Assembly: GCA_026400155.1 (NCBI GenBank)
Contig: JAPLPO010000110.1
Location: 1 to 42,000, forward strand
Length of the DNA stretch: 42,000 nt
Direction of reading: 5' to 3'
DNA from: Burkholderiales bacterium
GTDB lineage: Bacteria; Pseudomonadota; Gammaproteobacteria; Burkholderiales; Burkholderiaceae_C
Shown: positions 31,886 to 39,456 of the stretch, piece after piece
Layout of the letters: each line of letters starts with the position of its first letter
How positions within the stretch are numbered: the first letter of the stretch is position 1
Program-made: the position numbers and the translations under genes
The notes under the pieces: model-generated
Database searches by the model: none
What the model saw: only the letters and a program-made list of their open reading frames with translations
Told to the model about the DNA's origin: nothing

Positions 31886-31949
31886 TTAGGCAACCAATCC
31901 TGCACACAGCTTCTAGCCCAAATCAAATGAATCAATAAAGGAGTTGATC

Positions 31950-32993
31950 ATGAAGTTATTCCGAGTTTTCTTAACACTGTCGCTCACCAGTTGCTTGAAT
32001 TTAGCCTACGCGTCCCCTATTCTCCATACTAACAACGCCACACCTCAGGTCTCCGCCTCGGTTAGCAATCAAAATTTGCAGAATGCTTTGGCTGCTTCCG
32101 TACAGATTACAAGTCGTGCCATTGAAGATGCATCGTCGGCCAGAACCCTTGGCAAAGAACGTCAAGGCTCTGGCGTTGTGATTGGATCTGACGGCTTAAT
32201 CTTGACAATAGGCTATCTCATTTTAGAAACTGAACAAATAGAGGTTAAAACTTCGCAACAAAAAACTTATCCAGCTCAAGTTGTTGCATACGACCAAGCC
32301 ACTGGATTTGGATTAATCAAATCACTGGTTCCGCTTCAAGGGGTTGAACCAGTTAAATTGGGTAAAGTCAATGAGGAAAAAATCGACAGCTCGCTTTGGG
32401 TTGTCTCTGCCGGCCAGTCGGCTTTTTCGACGCCAACAAAGCTGATTGATATTCGATCATTCACAGGCTATTGGGAATACCACCTCGACAGCGCAATTTA
32501 CACAAGTCCACCTGTCACCAATCACTCCGGTGCCGGTCTATTCAATCAAAAAGGTGAGTTAGTTGGCATTGGAAGCCTCTTTGTACAAGACGTGATGCCG
32601 GCCGATCAATCGTTAAGGATGGCTGGAAACATGTTTGTGCCCGTTGATTTATTAGAGCCTATTTTTAAGAACTTGTTACAAGACGGTGTGGGCCCAAATA
32701 GTCAAAGAGCTTGGCTAGGTATCAACGCAGTGGAAAGACAGGGGCGGATCCAAATTGTGCGAGTCACACCCGAAAGCCCCGCTCAATTGGCGGGTATTGT
32801 GCCCGGTCTATGGTTGCTTGGATTGAATGGAAAACCGGTAGAGAGTTTGGCCACTTTTTACAAACAACTGTGGGCAATACCCATCCATTCAGGATCTGCT
32901 CAGTTAACTCTTTTTGATGGCAGGACAATTTATCAAATTCCTGTTTCCATCGTAGACCGTTCAATCAATATCAAAAAACCCTTAGGTATTTAG
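31950..32993 (+). CDS. HtrA-like secreted protein with PDZ domain and degenerate catalytic triad
   Basis: A 347-residue exported protein with a signal peptide ending near LAYAS (residue 22). The trypsin-like domain (about 65-240) starts RQGSGVVIGSDGLILT. A PDZ domain (about 252-315) has RAWLGINAVE and ESPAQLAGIVPG. The catalytic histidine of TNNHV is replaced by Y89 (TIGYL) and the catalytic aspartate by G119 (DQATGFGLIK). Only the serine remains (S193, NHSGAGLFN). It should therefore be a non-proteolytic chaperone or scaffold. Start is ATG with AAGGAG upstream; this start and signal region resembles that of the methyltransferase gene at 21245. The region is strikingly AT-rich. Confidence 0.88.
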   Translation: MKLFRVFLTLSLTSCLNLAYASPILHTNNATPQVSASVSNQNLQNALAASVQITSRAIEDASSARTLGKERQGSGVVIGSDGLILTIGYLILETEQIEVKTSQQKTYPAQVVAYDQATGFGLIKSLVPLQGVEPVKLGKVNEEKIDSSLWVVSAGQSAFSTPTKLIDIRSFTGYWEYHLDSAIYTSPPVTNHSGAGLFNQKGELVGIGSLFVQDVMPADQSLRMAGNMFVPVDLLEPIFKNLLQDGVGPNSQRAWLGINAVERQGRIQIVRVTPESPAQLAGIVPGLWLLGLNGKPVESLATFYKQLWAIPIHSGSAQLTLFDGRTIYQIPVSIVDRSINIKKPLGI

Positions 32994-33036
32994 TGATCGT
33001 CATTTTTCAATTCTCTTTTTGTTGCACAAGTTTGAT

Positions 33037-33474
33037 ATGACCCTGCAAGGCACTAAACGCAAGATCACTTACGTTGCCACTTACGAGACCATCGCTTTCT
33101 TGCTCGGCACGCTTGGCTTTTTTAGTTTCAGTGAAAGCAGCCTCGAGCGCGCAGGTGCCCTAGCCATCTTCGCTTCACTGTTTGCGGTGAGCTGGAACTT
33201 TGCATACAACGCCATGTTTGAGCGCTGGGAGTCGAAAAGGCTTGAACGTGGTCGCAACTTTGGTCGACGCATGCTACACGCCGTTGGTTTCGAACTTGGC
33301 TTTCTGGTGGTCCTACTGCCAGCAGCGGCATGGTGGCTCGACATCAGTTATCTGCACTCATTCACACTCAACCTTGGCTTGAATATTTTCTTTTTTGTTT
33401 ACACATTTGCATTTACATGGTGCTTTGATCGCGTGTTTGGGCTGCCAGAGTCGGCGGCATCGCCTGCAGCGTGA
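33037..33474 (+). CDS. PACE-family multidrug (chlorhexidine/biocide) efflux protein
   Basis: A 145-residue inner-membrane protein with four helices in two bacterial-transmembrane-pair repeats. PACE signatures are visible: the glutamate in TM1 (ATYETIAF), WNFAYN in TM2, RRMLHAVGFE in TM3 and YTFAFTWCFDRVFG in TM4. Family members such as AceI export chlorhexidine, acriflavine or short-chain diamines by proton exchange. I start at ATG 33037; a TTG at 33019 is also in frame. It appears to be monocistronic, followed by the TRAP operon after about 100 bases. Confidence 0.93.
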   Translation: MTLQGTKRKITYVATYETIAFLLGTLGFFSFSESSLERAGALAIFASLFAVSWNFAYNAMFERWESKRLERGRNFGRRMLHAVGFELGFLVVLLPAAAWWLDISYLHSFTLNLGLNIFFFVYTFAFTWCFDRVFGLPESAASPAA

Positions 33475-33571
33475 AGGCCCCTTTAATTAAGTACCATTTT
33501 GTCTTAAACTCTTTGACGTAAGGCAGGCTCAGCCCTCTTGTCGTACACACCACAACTTCAAAGGAGTTTTC

Positions 33572-34546
33572 ATGCAACGTCGCACTCTTCACCTCAGCCT
33601 GCTGGCTGGCTTATTCGCTGTTTCCGGCTTGGTGTCGGCCCAAACCAAATGGGACTTGCCCGCCGCCTACCCGGCCACCAACTTCCACACCGTCAACATG
33701 ACCCAGTTTGCTGCCGATGTCGACAAAGCCACAGCTGGCAAGCTCAAAATCACGGTGCACGCCAACGCGTCTTTGTTCAAGGCCCCTGAAATTAAGCGCG
33801 CTGTTCAAGGCGGCCAAGCCCAATTGGGCGAGATTTTGCTGGTGAACTTCCAGAACGAATGGCAACCCTTTGGCGTTGACGGCCTGCCCTTTTTGGCCGA
33901 CAGCTATGACGAGTCCATGAAGCTCTACCAAGCGCAAAAACCGCTTTTAGAGAAAAAGCTGGCCGACCAAGGCATGCTGCTTTTGTACTCAGTGGCTTGG
34001 CCACCCCAGGGTATTTACAGCAAAAAGCCGCTCAACAGCGTAGCCGACTTGAAGGGCATCAAGTGGCGCGCGTACAGTCCCACCACCGCCCGCATTGCTG
34101 AACTGATAGGCGCTCAGCCAGTGACCGTGCAAGCTGCCGAGTTTTCGCAGGCACTGGCCACAGGTGTGGTTGAGTCCACCATGACGTCAGGTGCAACGGG
34201 TGTAGACAGCAAGCTGTTTGAACACCTCAAGTTTTATTATGACGTTCAGGCATGGCTTCCTAAAAATGCTGTGATTGCCAACAAAAGAGCCTTTGATGGG
34301 CTGGACAAGCCCACCCAAGACGCTGTTCTGAAAGCCGCAGCTGATGCCGAAAGACGTGGCTGGACCGAATCGCGCAAGGTCAACACAAGCACCTTGGAAA
34401 TCCTTAAGGCCAATGGTATGACTGTGGCACCACCTTCAGCGCAACTCAAAGCCGACATGAAAAAAGTTGGCGACACCATCATGAGAGAGTGGCTTGAAAA
34501 GTCAGGTGCTGAAGGCAAGTCCATCGTCGACGCTTTCAATCGTTGA
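33572..34546 (+). CDS. TRAP transporter substrate-binding protein (DctP-like)
   Basis: A 324-residue periplasmic protein with a signal peptide ending near LVSAQ. It shows the DctP-family core: WDLPAAYPATNFHTVN, PEIKRAVQGGQAQLGE and the conserved arginine segment KWRAYSPTTARI, whose arginine usually binds the ligand carboxylate. Ribosome site AAAGGAG is well placed. It is the first gene of a complete three-gene TRAP operon. Ligand class is probably an organic acid. Confidence 0.94.
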   Translation: MQRRTLHLSLLAGLFAVSGLVSAQTKWDLPAAYPATNFHTVNMTQFAADVDKATAGKLKITVHANASLFKAPEIKRAVQGGQAQLGEILLVNFQNEWQPFGVDGLPFLADSYDESMKLYQAQKPLLEKKLADQGMLLLYSVAWPPQGIYSKKPLNSVADLKGIKWRAYSPTTARIAELIGAQPVTVQAAEFSQALATGVVESTMTSGATGVDSKLFEHLKFYYDVQAWLPKNAVIANKRAFDGLDKPTQDAVLKAAADAERRGWTESRKVNTSTLEILKANGMTVAPPSAQLKADMKKVGDTIMREWLEKSGAEGKSIVDAFNR

Positions 34547-34550
34547 GCTG

Positions 34551-35060
34551 ATGAGAAGACTGCTTAACGCCATTTATGCCAGTACCGCCGCTTTGGCGGC
34601 GCTGAGCATGTGCGGCCTGCTGTGCATGGTGCTGCTGTCCATCTTAAGTCGACAGATTCATGTGCATGTGCCCGGCACCGATGCCTATGCAGGCTACCTC
34701 ATGGCAGGTGCTGGCTTTTTGGCACTGGCCCACACCTTGAAGCGAGGTGAACACATACGCGTCACCTTGGTGCTGGGCTTGTTCAAGGGGGGCGCACGCA
34801 AAGGCATGGAAATTTTCAGTCTCGGGCTGGCTAGCCTGCTGGCTGGGTTGTTTGCTTTTTACAGTTGCCGCCTAGTGTGGCAATCGATCGAGTTTCACGA
34901 TATCTCGACCGGCAACGACGCAACGCCGCTGTGGATTCCACAGTTGGTCATGGCGCTAGGCACAGTGATATTTGCATTGGCCTTTGTCGACGAGCTGATA
35001 TTAGAAATCCGAGGTCAACGCCAAGCCTCAGACAGCAGCGAATCGCTGCGCAACGAATGA
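34551..35060 (+). CDS. TRAP transporter small permease subunit (DctQ-like)
   Basis: A 169-residue four-helix membrane protein. It contains ILSRQIHVHVPGTDAYAGYLMAGAGFLALAHTLKRGEHIRV, a typical DctQ pattern with the RGEHIRV motif after TM2. ATG 34551 follows the binding-protein stop by four bases; an earlier in-frame ATG lies within that gene. It precedes the large permease by six bases. Confidence 0.93.
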   Translation: MRRLLNAIYASTAALAALSMCGLLCMVLLSILSRQIHVHVPGTDAYAGYLMAGAGFLALAHTLKRGEHIRVTLVLGLFKGGARKGMEIFSLGLASLLAGLFAFYSCRLVWQSIEFHDISTGNDATPLWIPQLVMALGTVIFALAFVDELILEIRGQRQASDSSESLRNE

Positions 35061-35066
35061 CCTGTC

Positions 35067-36368
35067 ATGAATGACATGATGATCACAGGGCTTTTGGTCC
35101 TGACTTTGTTTTTGATTTTGGGCAGTGGGGTGTGGATTGGCCTGACGCTCTCTGGCGTGGCCTGGGTGGGCATGCAAATGTTCTCTGCCAGACCCGCCGG
35201 TGACGCCATGGCCATGACCATCTGGGGATCCGCATCGAGCTGGACCCTCACGGCACTGCCCCTTTTCATCTGGATGGGCGAGATTTTGTTTCGCACACGG
35301 CTAAGTCAAGACATGTTCAAAGGCCTCGCGCCTTGGATGCAGGCTTTGCCCGGTCGCTTGTTGCACACCAATGTGGTGGGATGCGCCATTTTTGCGGCGG
35401 TGTCTGGGTCGAGTGCGGCCACCTGCGCCACGATTGGCAAAATGACCCTGCCGGAGCTGCAAAGGCGCGGCTATCCCGAAGACATGGTGATCGGCACTTT
35501 GTCGGGCTCGGGCACGCTGGGCCTGCTAATACCGCCGTCCATTATCATGATCGTCTACGGCGTGGCAGCCGACGTGTCGATCGCCCAACTGTTCATTGCT
35601 GGGGTCTTGCCGGGCTTGTTGCTGGCGGGGCTGTTTTCGGGCTACATCATTTTGTGGTCGCTGCGCCACCCAGACCAAATACCACCGCGTGACGCCCCCA
35701 TGAGTTTCATGCAAAAAATACAGGCGTCCAGCAGCTTGATACCCGTGGTCTTGCTGATTGGGGCGGTTTTGGGCTCGATTTACACTGGCTTTGCAACCGC
35801 CACCGAAGCGGCCGCAGTGGGCGTGGTGGGCGCCTTGGTCTTGTCCAGTCTGCAAGGCTCAATGAGTTGGTCGGTGTTCAAAGAAGCCCTGATGGGGGCC
35901 ACTCGCCTGTACTGCATGATCGCGCTAATCTTGGCGGGTGCAGCCTTCTTAACCTTGTCCATGGGCTACATCGGCCTGCCGCGCCACTTGGCCGAGTGGA
36001 TTGGCGGCTTGGGTCTTAGCCCCTTTGCGCTCATCATGGCCTTGATGGTGTTTTTCATCATCTTAGGTTGCTTTTTAGACGGCATCTCCATGGTGGTATT
36101 GACCATGGGCGTGCTCATGCCAACAGTTCAAAAAGCGGGCATTGACCCAATCTGGTTTGGTATTTTCATCGTCTTAGTAGTCGAGATGGCGCAAATCACG
36201 CCACCGGTGGGCTTCAACCTGTTTGTGCTGCAGGGCATGACGGGCAAGCAACTGCCCTACATCGCCCGCGTGTCCATGCCCATGTTCTTCCTCATGGTGG
36301 GTGCGGTGTTGCTAATCTACTTTGTGCCCGGCATCGTGACCTGGTTGCCCACTCAGATGAAGCTCTGA
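35067..36368 (+). CDS. TRAP transporter large permease subunit (DctM-like)
   Basis: A 433-residue inner-membrane transporter with about 12 hydrophobic segments. Family marks include LPLFIWMGEILFRT, SGSSAATCATIGKMTLPELQRRGYPED, GTLGLLIPPSIIMIVYG, and near the end EMAQITPPVGFNLFVLQGMTG. It completes the sodium-driven TRAP importer with the two preceding genes. The coding sequence is visibly more GC-rich than the genes just upstream of the TRAP operon. Confidence 0.95.
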   Translation: MNDMMITGLLVLTLFLILGSGVWIGLTLSGVAWVGMQMFSARPAGDAMAMTIWGSASSWTLTALPLFIWMGEILFRTRLSQDMFKGLAPWMQALPGRLLHTNVVGCAIFAAVSGSSAATCATIGKMTLPELQRRGYPEDMVIGTLSGSGTLGLLIPPSIIMIVYGVAADVSIAQLFIAGVLPGLLLAGLFSGYIILWSLRHPDQIPPRDAPMSFMQKIQASSSLIPVVLLIGAVLGSIYTGFATATEAAAVGVVGALVLSSLQGSMSWSVFKEALMGATRLYCMIALILAGAAFLTLSMGYIGLPRHLAEWIGGLGLSPFALIMALMVFFIILGCFLDGISMVVLTMGVLMPTVQKAGIDPIWFGIFIVLVVEMAQITPPVGFNLFVLQGMTGKQLPYIARVSMPMFFLMVGAVLLIYFVPGIVTWLPTQMKL

Positions 36369-36520
36369 TGAAGCGCTGATAAAGTATTTAAATATCTTGG
36401 ACTAAATTGGAGAATACCCAAGCCGCACTTGCGCAGCCGTGTATTCACTGTGCAAAGCTTGACCTGAAGAAAAATTCATTGTTTTTTCTTCATTGGCAGG
36501 TAAATTTACTTCTTTTTGTG

Positions 36521-36554
36521 GGCTGATGTGCATCAAGTATTGTGATGATCAGCC
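36521..36554 (+). other. Bulged 12-bp hairpin upstream of a small secreted protein gene
   Basis: GGCTGAT pairs with ATCAGCC and CATCA with TGATG, giving 12 base pairs with a three-base bulge and a seven-base loop. It lies 150 bases after the TRAP operon and 34 bases before the next start codon. No T run follows, so it does not look like a standard terminator. Confidence 0.45.
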
Positions 36555-36588
36555 TTGTCGTCCCAAACAGCTTCGATAACATGGCAGC

Positions 36589-36924
36589 ATGAATTCAAAT
36601 AGCACAGTGAATCTGTCTTGGGTGTGGATAAGTTTTTTAATTCTTATGCCATTTTCGTCACTTTCAGAAGAGGGGCGAAAGCACATTGCACCTGAATTGT
36701 TACCCAATTCACTACAGCTTAGTTGGCAAGCAAACAAGCCTAGCTTGGGCAAGTTTGGCCAGTGTGCTGCTGCCTTTGACAGCAAAACAGACGACTCCAA
36801 AATGGCTTTTGCTTGTTCTATTTATGTCAAATTAACTGCCGTTGCAGAGCGCAAAGCCATTCAACACTGTGACGAGCAGAGAGAGGCAAGGCGCATCAAA
36901 TCACCTTGCCAATTGATCCGTTAA
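36589..36924 (+). CDS. Small secreted cysteine-containing protein, unknown function
   Basis: A 111-residue protein that I do not recognise with confidence. A hydrophobic N-terminal stretch (residues 8-25, ending near SSLSE) looks like a signal peptide. The mature part has four cysteines, in FGQCAAAF, AFACSIY, IQHCDEQ and SPCQLI, suggesting two disulfides in the periplasm. The pattern of a cysteine-containing repeat ending in a PC-x-LI tail resembles small hypothetical proteins common in Comamonadaceae (recollection, not checked). The ribosome site is weak. It is flanked by non-coding DNA on both sides. Confidence 0.6.
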   Translation: MNSNSTVNLSWVWISFLILMPFSSLSEEGRKHIAPELLPNSLQLSWQANKPSLGKFGQCAAAFDSKTDDSKMAFACSIYVKLTAVAERKAIQHCDEQREARRIKSPCQLIR

Positions 36925-37361
36925 ATGGCATTCCCCCAAATCCCAAGATAATTCTCAATGCGCAATGAAATTCCCCCGGGCCATGCATTACTACCGCCGA
37001 CGAACTTGATAATCCACAAGAACTGATGGTGCGTTCATGGGTCAATCGAATTGGTCGACTTGAAAATACCGCAAGAGAAATACGATAAATGGCTGTATTC
37101 GTTGATTGTTGAATCTCTGCGAGCATCTGTCTGAAGTGTGATGGCTTCGATCACCAATCAGACTTGCTGCTTGCAAGCGAATGCGCTTGGAAAAGTTCAG
37201 CCAACGTGACGTCGTAGTTCGTCGCTGGATTACAAGTGACTTTTGTGATGTGTGCGCCGCGAGTTGGGACTTACCGGCACCGAAGAGGTGTCTGTCTAAA
37301 GGTCCATTAAGGTTTGGTTGCGCTCAGGGTACGGTCTTGTATTGTGAAAAATTATCAGAAG
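36925..37361. other. Long intergenic region, no clear gene
   Basis: These 437 bases lie between the small secreted protein gene and the convergent SDR gene. No open frame here has a ribosome site and a recognisable product. One 39-codon open stretch (36969-37088, plus strand, ending in LENTAREIR) has protein-like composition and might be the tail of a vanished gene. I see no strong terminator or repeat. Confidence 0.5.
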
Positions 37362-38114
37362 TTAACGCCCACCCGCGACATCCACAATGCTCCCATGCAC
37401 GTAACTGGCCTCAGGCCCTGCAAGCCACATAACCACCTTTGCAACTTCCTCCGCCGTACCTGAACGTCCCATTGGCACTGCTGACTTCGCCAAGATTTTC
37501 ATTTGATCAATGCCACCATGAACATTGTGGATCTCCGTGGCGATGAGACCCGGTCGGACCGCATTGACTCGAATTCCCTGAGTGCCCACCTCTTTGGCCA
37601 AAGCCAGATTGAAACTGTCCAGAGCTCCTTTGCTTCCTGCGTAGGCGCTTCCGCCTGCCAAGCCGCCAAGGCGTGATGCGACCGACGACATGTTGACAAT
37701 AGCCCCACCGGAGCCGCCATGTGCTGTCGACATGCGAAGAACTGCTTCACGGGCGCAGTAATAGACACTGAACACGTTGGCTGAGTACAGACGATGGACG
37801 TTGGTTTCATCCACATCGGTAATCATGATACTGGCGAGGATACCGGCATTGTTGATGAGCGCATGCATGGGCCCCAGTGCCTCATCGAACTCACTGAACA
37901 TGCGCTTCACATGAGATTGTTGACTGACATCGGCTTGTAAACAAATGACTTTGGTGCCCATTTGCCGAAGTTCTTCAGCCAAGCTCATGGCCTCCGTTTG
38001 ACTCTGGTTGTAATTTAACCCGATGGACCAGCCCTGCTGCGCTGCCAGGCGTGCGATCGCTTGGCCAATGCCTCGACTGGCACCGGTGATGAGAATGTTT
38101 TTAGGGTCGCTCAT
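37362..38114 (-). CDS. Short-chain dehydrogenase/reductase (SDR), classical type
   Basis: A 250-residue oxidoreductase with TGASRGIG at the cofactor site, NNAG near residue 88, the catalytic serine in NMSSVAS, YAGSK and the RPG turn. The end of the second strand (LNYNQSQ) lacks an acidic residue, which favours NADP(H). It starts four bases after the Bug stop and is the last gene of the AtuA-type operon. It could oxidise or reduce a hydroxyacyl intermediate of that pathway. Confidence 0.92.
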   Translation of the reverse strand: MSDPKNILITGASRGIGQAIARLAAQQGWSIGLNYNQSQTEAMSLAEELRQMGTKVICLQADVSQQSHVKRMFSEFDEALGPMHALINNAGILASIMITDVDETNVHRLYSANVFSVYYCAREAVLRMSTAHGGSGGAIVNMSSVASRLGGLAGGSAYAGSKGALDSFNLALAKEVGTQGIRVNAVRPGLIATEIHNVHGGIDQMKILAKSAVPMGRSGTAEEVAKVVMWLAGPEASYVHGSIVDVAGGR

Positions 38115-38118
38115 ATGG

Positions 38119-39087
38119 TCATTCAGGTTGAATATTGGCTTCTCTGACCAAGCGAACCCATTTGCTGACTTCGCTGGCCATGAATGTTTTAAGTTGATCG
38201 GGTGACATGATCATGGGTTGAATTCCAATGCCTGCCAATTTATCTTGTGTCTCTTTTGACTTCAAGGCTTGGCCTATGCTTGCATTCAGTTTGTCCACCA
38301 CGTCTTTGGACATACCGGCTGGGCCGACCAAGGCAAACCAAGCGGTGATATCAAAGCCCGGCATGCTTTCGGCCAAGGAGGGCCATTCAGGCACCAGCGA
38401 CGAGCGTTTCTGGGCTGTAATGCCCAAGGGACGCAACTTGCCACCCTTGGCCTGAGCCATGGAATTGCCCAAATCCACAAAGGTGAAATCCACCACGCCA
38501 GCCATCACGTCGTTCATGGCCAAAGGAATGCCTTTGTAAGCGACGCCCTTGGTGTCAATCTTGCCTAGTTTATTGAGCACGGCAATGCTAACTTGCGAAC
38601 TGGAAGAGCCATAACCCGCATTGACTTTGCCGGGTCGCTGTGCCGCGTAGCTGATGAATTCCTGAATATTCTTAGCCGGATGATCTGTCTTCACCATCAA
38701 AACCAGCATGTTTTCGCCAACGGCAGCTACTGGCGTGAAGTCCTTGAGTGGATCGTAGGGAATGCTTTTCAGCAAGGCCACGTTAGAGGCTGCAGCTGAA
38801 TTGGAGGAGAACAAAAGGGTATAGCCGTCTGGTGCAGACCGGATGACATCCATGGCTGCAATCGAGCCACCTGCACCCGGTTTGTTCTCGACGATGAACG
38901 ATTGACCCAGCACTGCCTGCATCTGTTGAGCCATAAGCCTGGCAGCTTGGTCAGTAGCGCTCCCTGCAGGGAAGGGCACCACAAATTTCACAGGTTTAGA
39001 GGGGTAGGCTTGTGACCAACTGACACTCGACCACCCCAGAAGAGCCAGGCTAAGCGCAAAGGTTTTCAAGAAAATTCGTGTTTTCAT
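38119..39087 (-). CDS. Bug/TctC-family periplasmic binding protein (7 of 7)
   Basis: A 322-residue secreted binding protein with a signal peptide ending near SWSQ, then YPSKPVKFVVPFPAGSATD, LGQSFIVENKPGAGG and APDGYTL. Ribosome site AGGAGA is well spaced from ATG. It is the third gene of the operon AtuA, AtuA partner, Bug, SDR, so it probably binds the compound that this pathway degrades. Confidence 0.93.
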   Translation of the reverse strand: MKTRIFLKTFALSLALLGWSSVSWSQAYPSKPVKFVVPFPAGSATDQAARLMAQQMQAVLGQSFIVENKPGAGGSIAAMDVIRSAPDGYTLLFSSNSAAASNVALLKSIPYDPLKDFTPVAAVGENMLVLMVKTDHPAKNIQEFISYAAQRPGKVNAGYGSSSSQVSIAVLNKLGKIDTKGVAYKGIPLAMNDVMAGVVDFTFVDLGNSMAQAKGGKLRPLGITAQKRSSLVPEWPSLAESMPGFDITAWFALVGPAGMSKDVVDKLNASIGQALKSKETQDKLAGIGIQPMIMSPDQLKTFMASEVSKWVRLVREANIQPE

Positions 39088-39118
39088 AATGTCTCCTGAT
39101 AGCTGTTGATGATGGATT

Positions 39119-39436
39119 TCAAGGTTTTTGAATGGTGAGGGTCAGCAGATGGAACGATAAAGATTTGCCGTGCATGTCGAGGTTGAGAGAGTCATTAACC
39201 CCCCCATCTAGCACGTCATGCATCACAAAATTCATGGCGCCTATGTTGGGCAAAAGATAGCGGCGTACTTCACTCGGGCGTCGAGCGCCGAAATGCGCGG
39301 CGACCCTTTCAGGGGTGACCTGATCAACCAGCCAAGCATAGTCTTCGTTCTTGTAGGCAATCAGACTGATGTTGGCATGGTTCCCTTTGTCACCGGTTCG
39401 AGCGTGAGCAAGGTCGTAAAGTGCAATAGTGTTCAT
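39119..39436 (-). CDS. AtuA-associated ferredoxin-fold domain protein
   Basis: A 105-residue soluble protein matching the small C-terminal domain found fused to, or encoded next to, AtuA (DUF1446) proteins. The family core is YDLAHARTGDKGNHANISLIAY at the N-terminus and RRYLLPNIGAMNFVMHDVLDGG in the middle. Despite the domain name it has no cysteine cluster. It starts 20 bases after the AtuA-family stop, so the two are separate polypeptides of one complex (inference). Confidence 0.88.
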   Translation of the reverse strand: MNTIALYDLAHARTGDKGNHANISLIAYKNEDYAWLVDQVTPERVAAHFGARRPSEVRRYLLPNIGAMNFVMHDVLDGGVNDSLNLDMHGKSLSFHLLTLTIQKP

Positions 39437-39456
39437 GGGTCAGAGCTGACAAGTCG

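Noticed and set aside
37181-37432. 83-codon open frame in the 36.9-37.4 kb gap
   Set aside because: It runs into the convergent SDR gene, has no ribosome site and no family resemblance.
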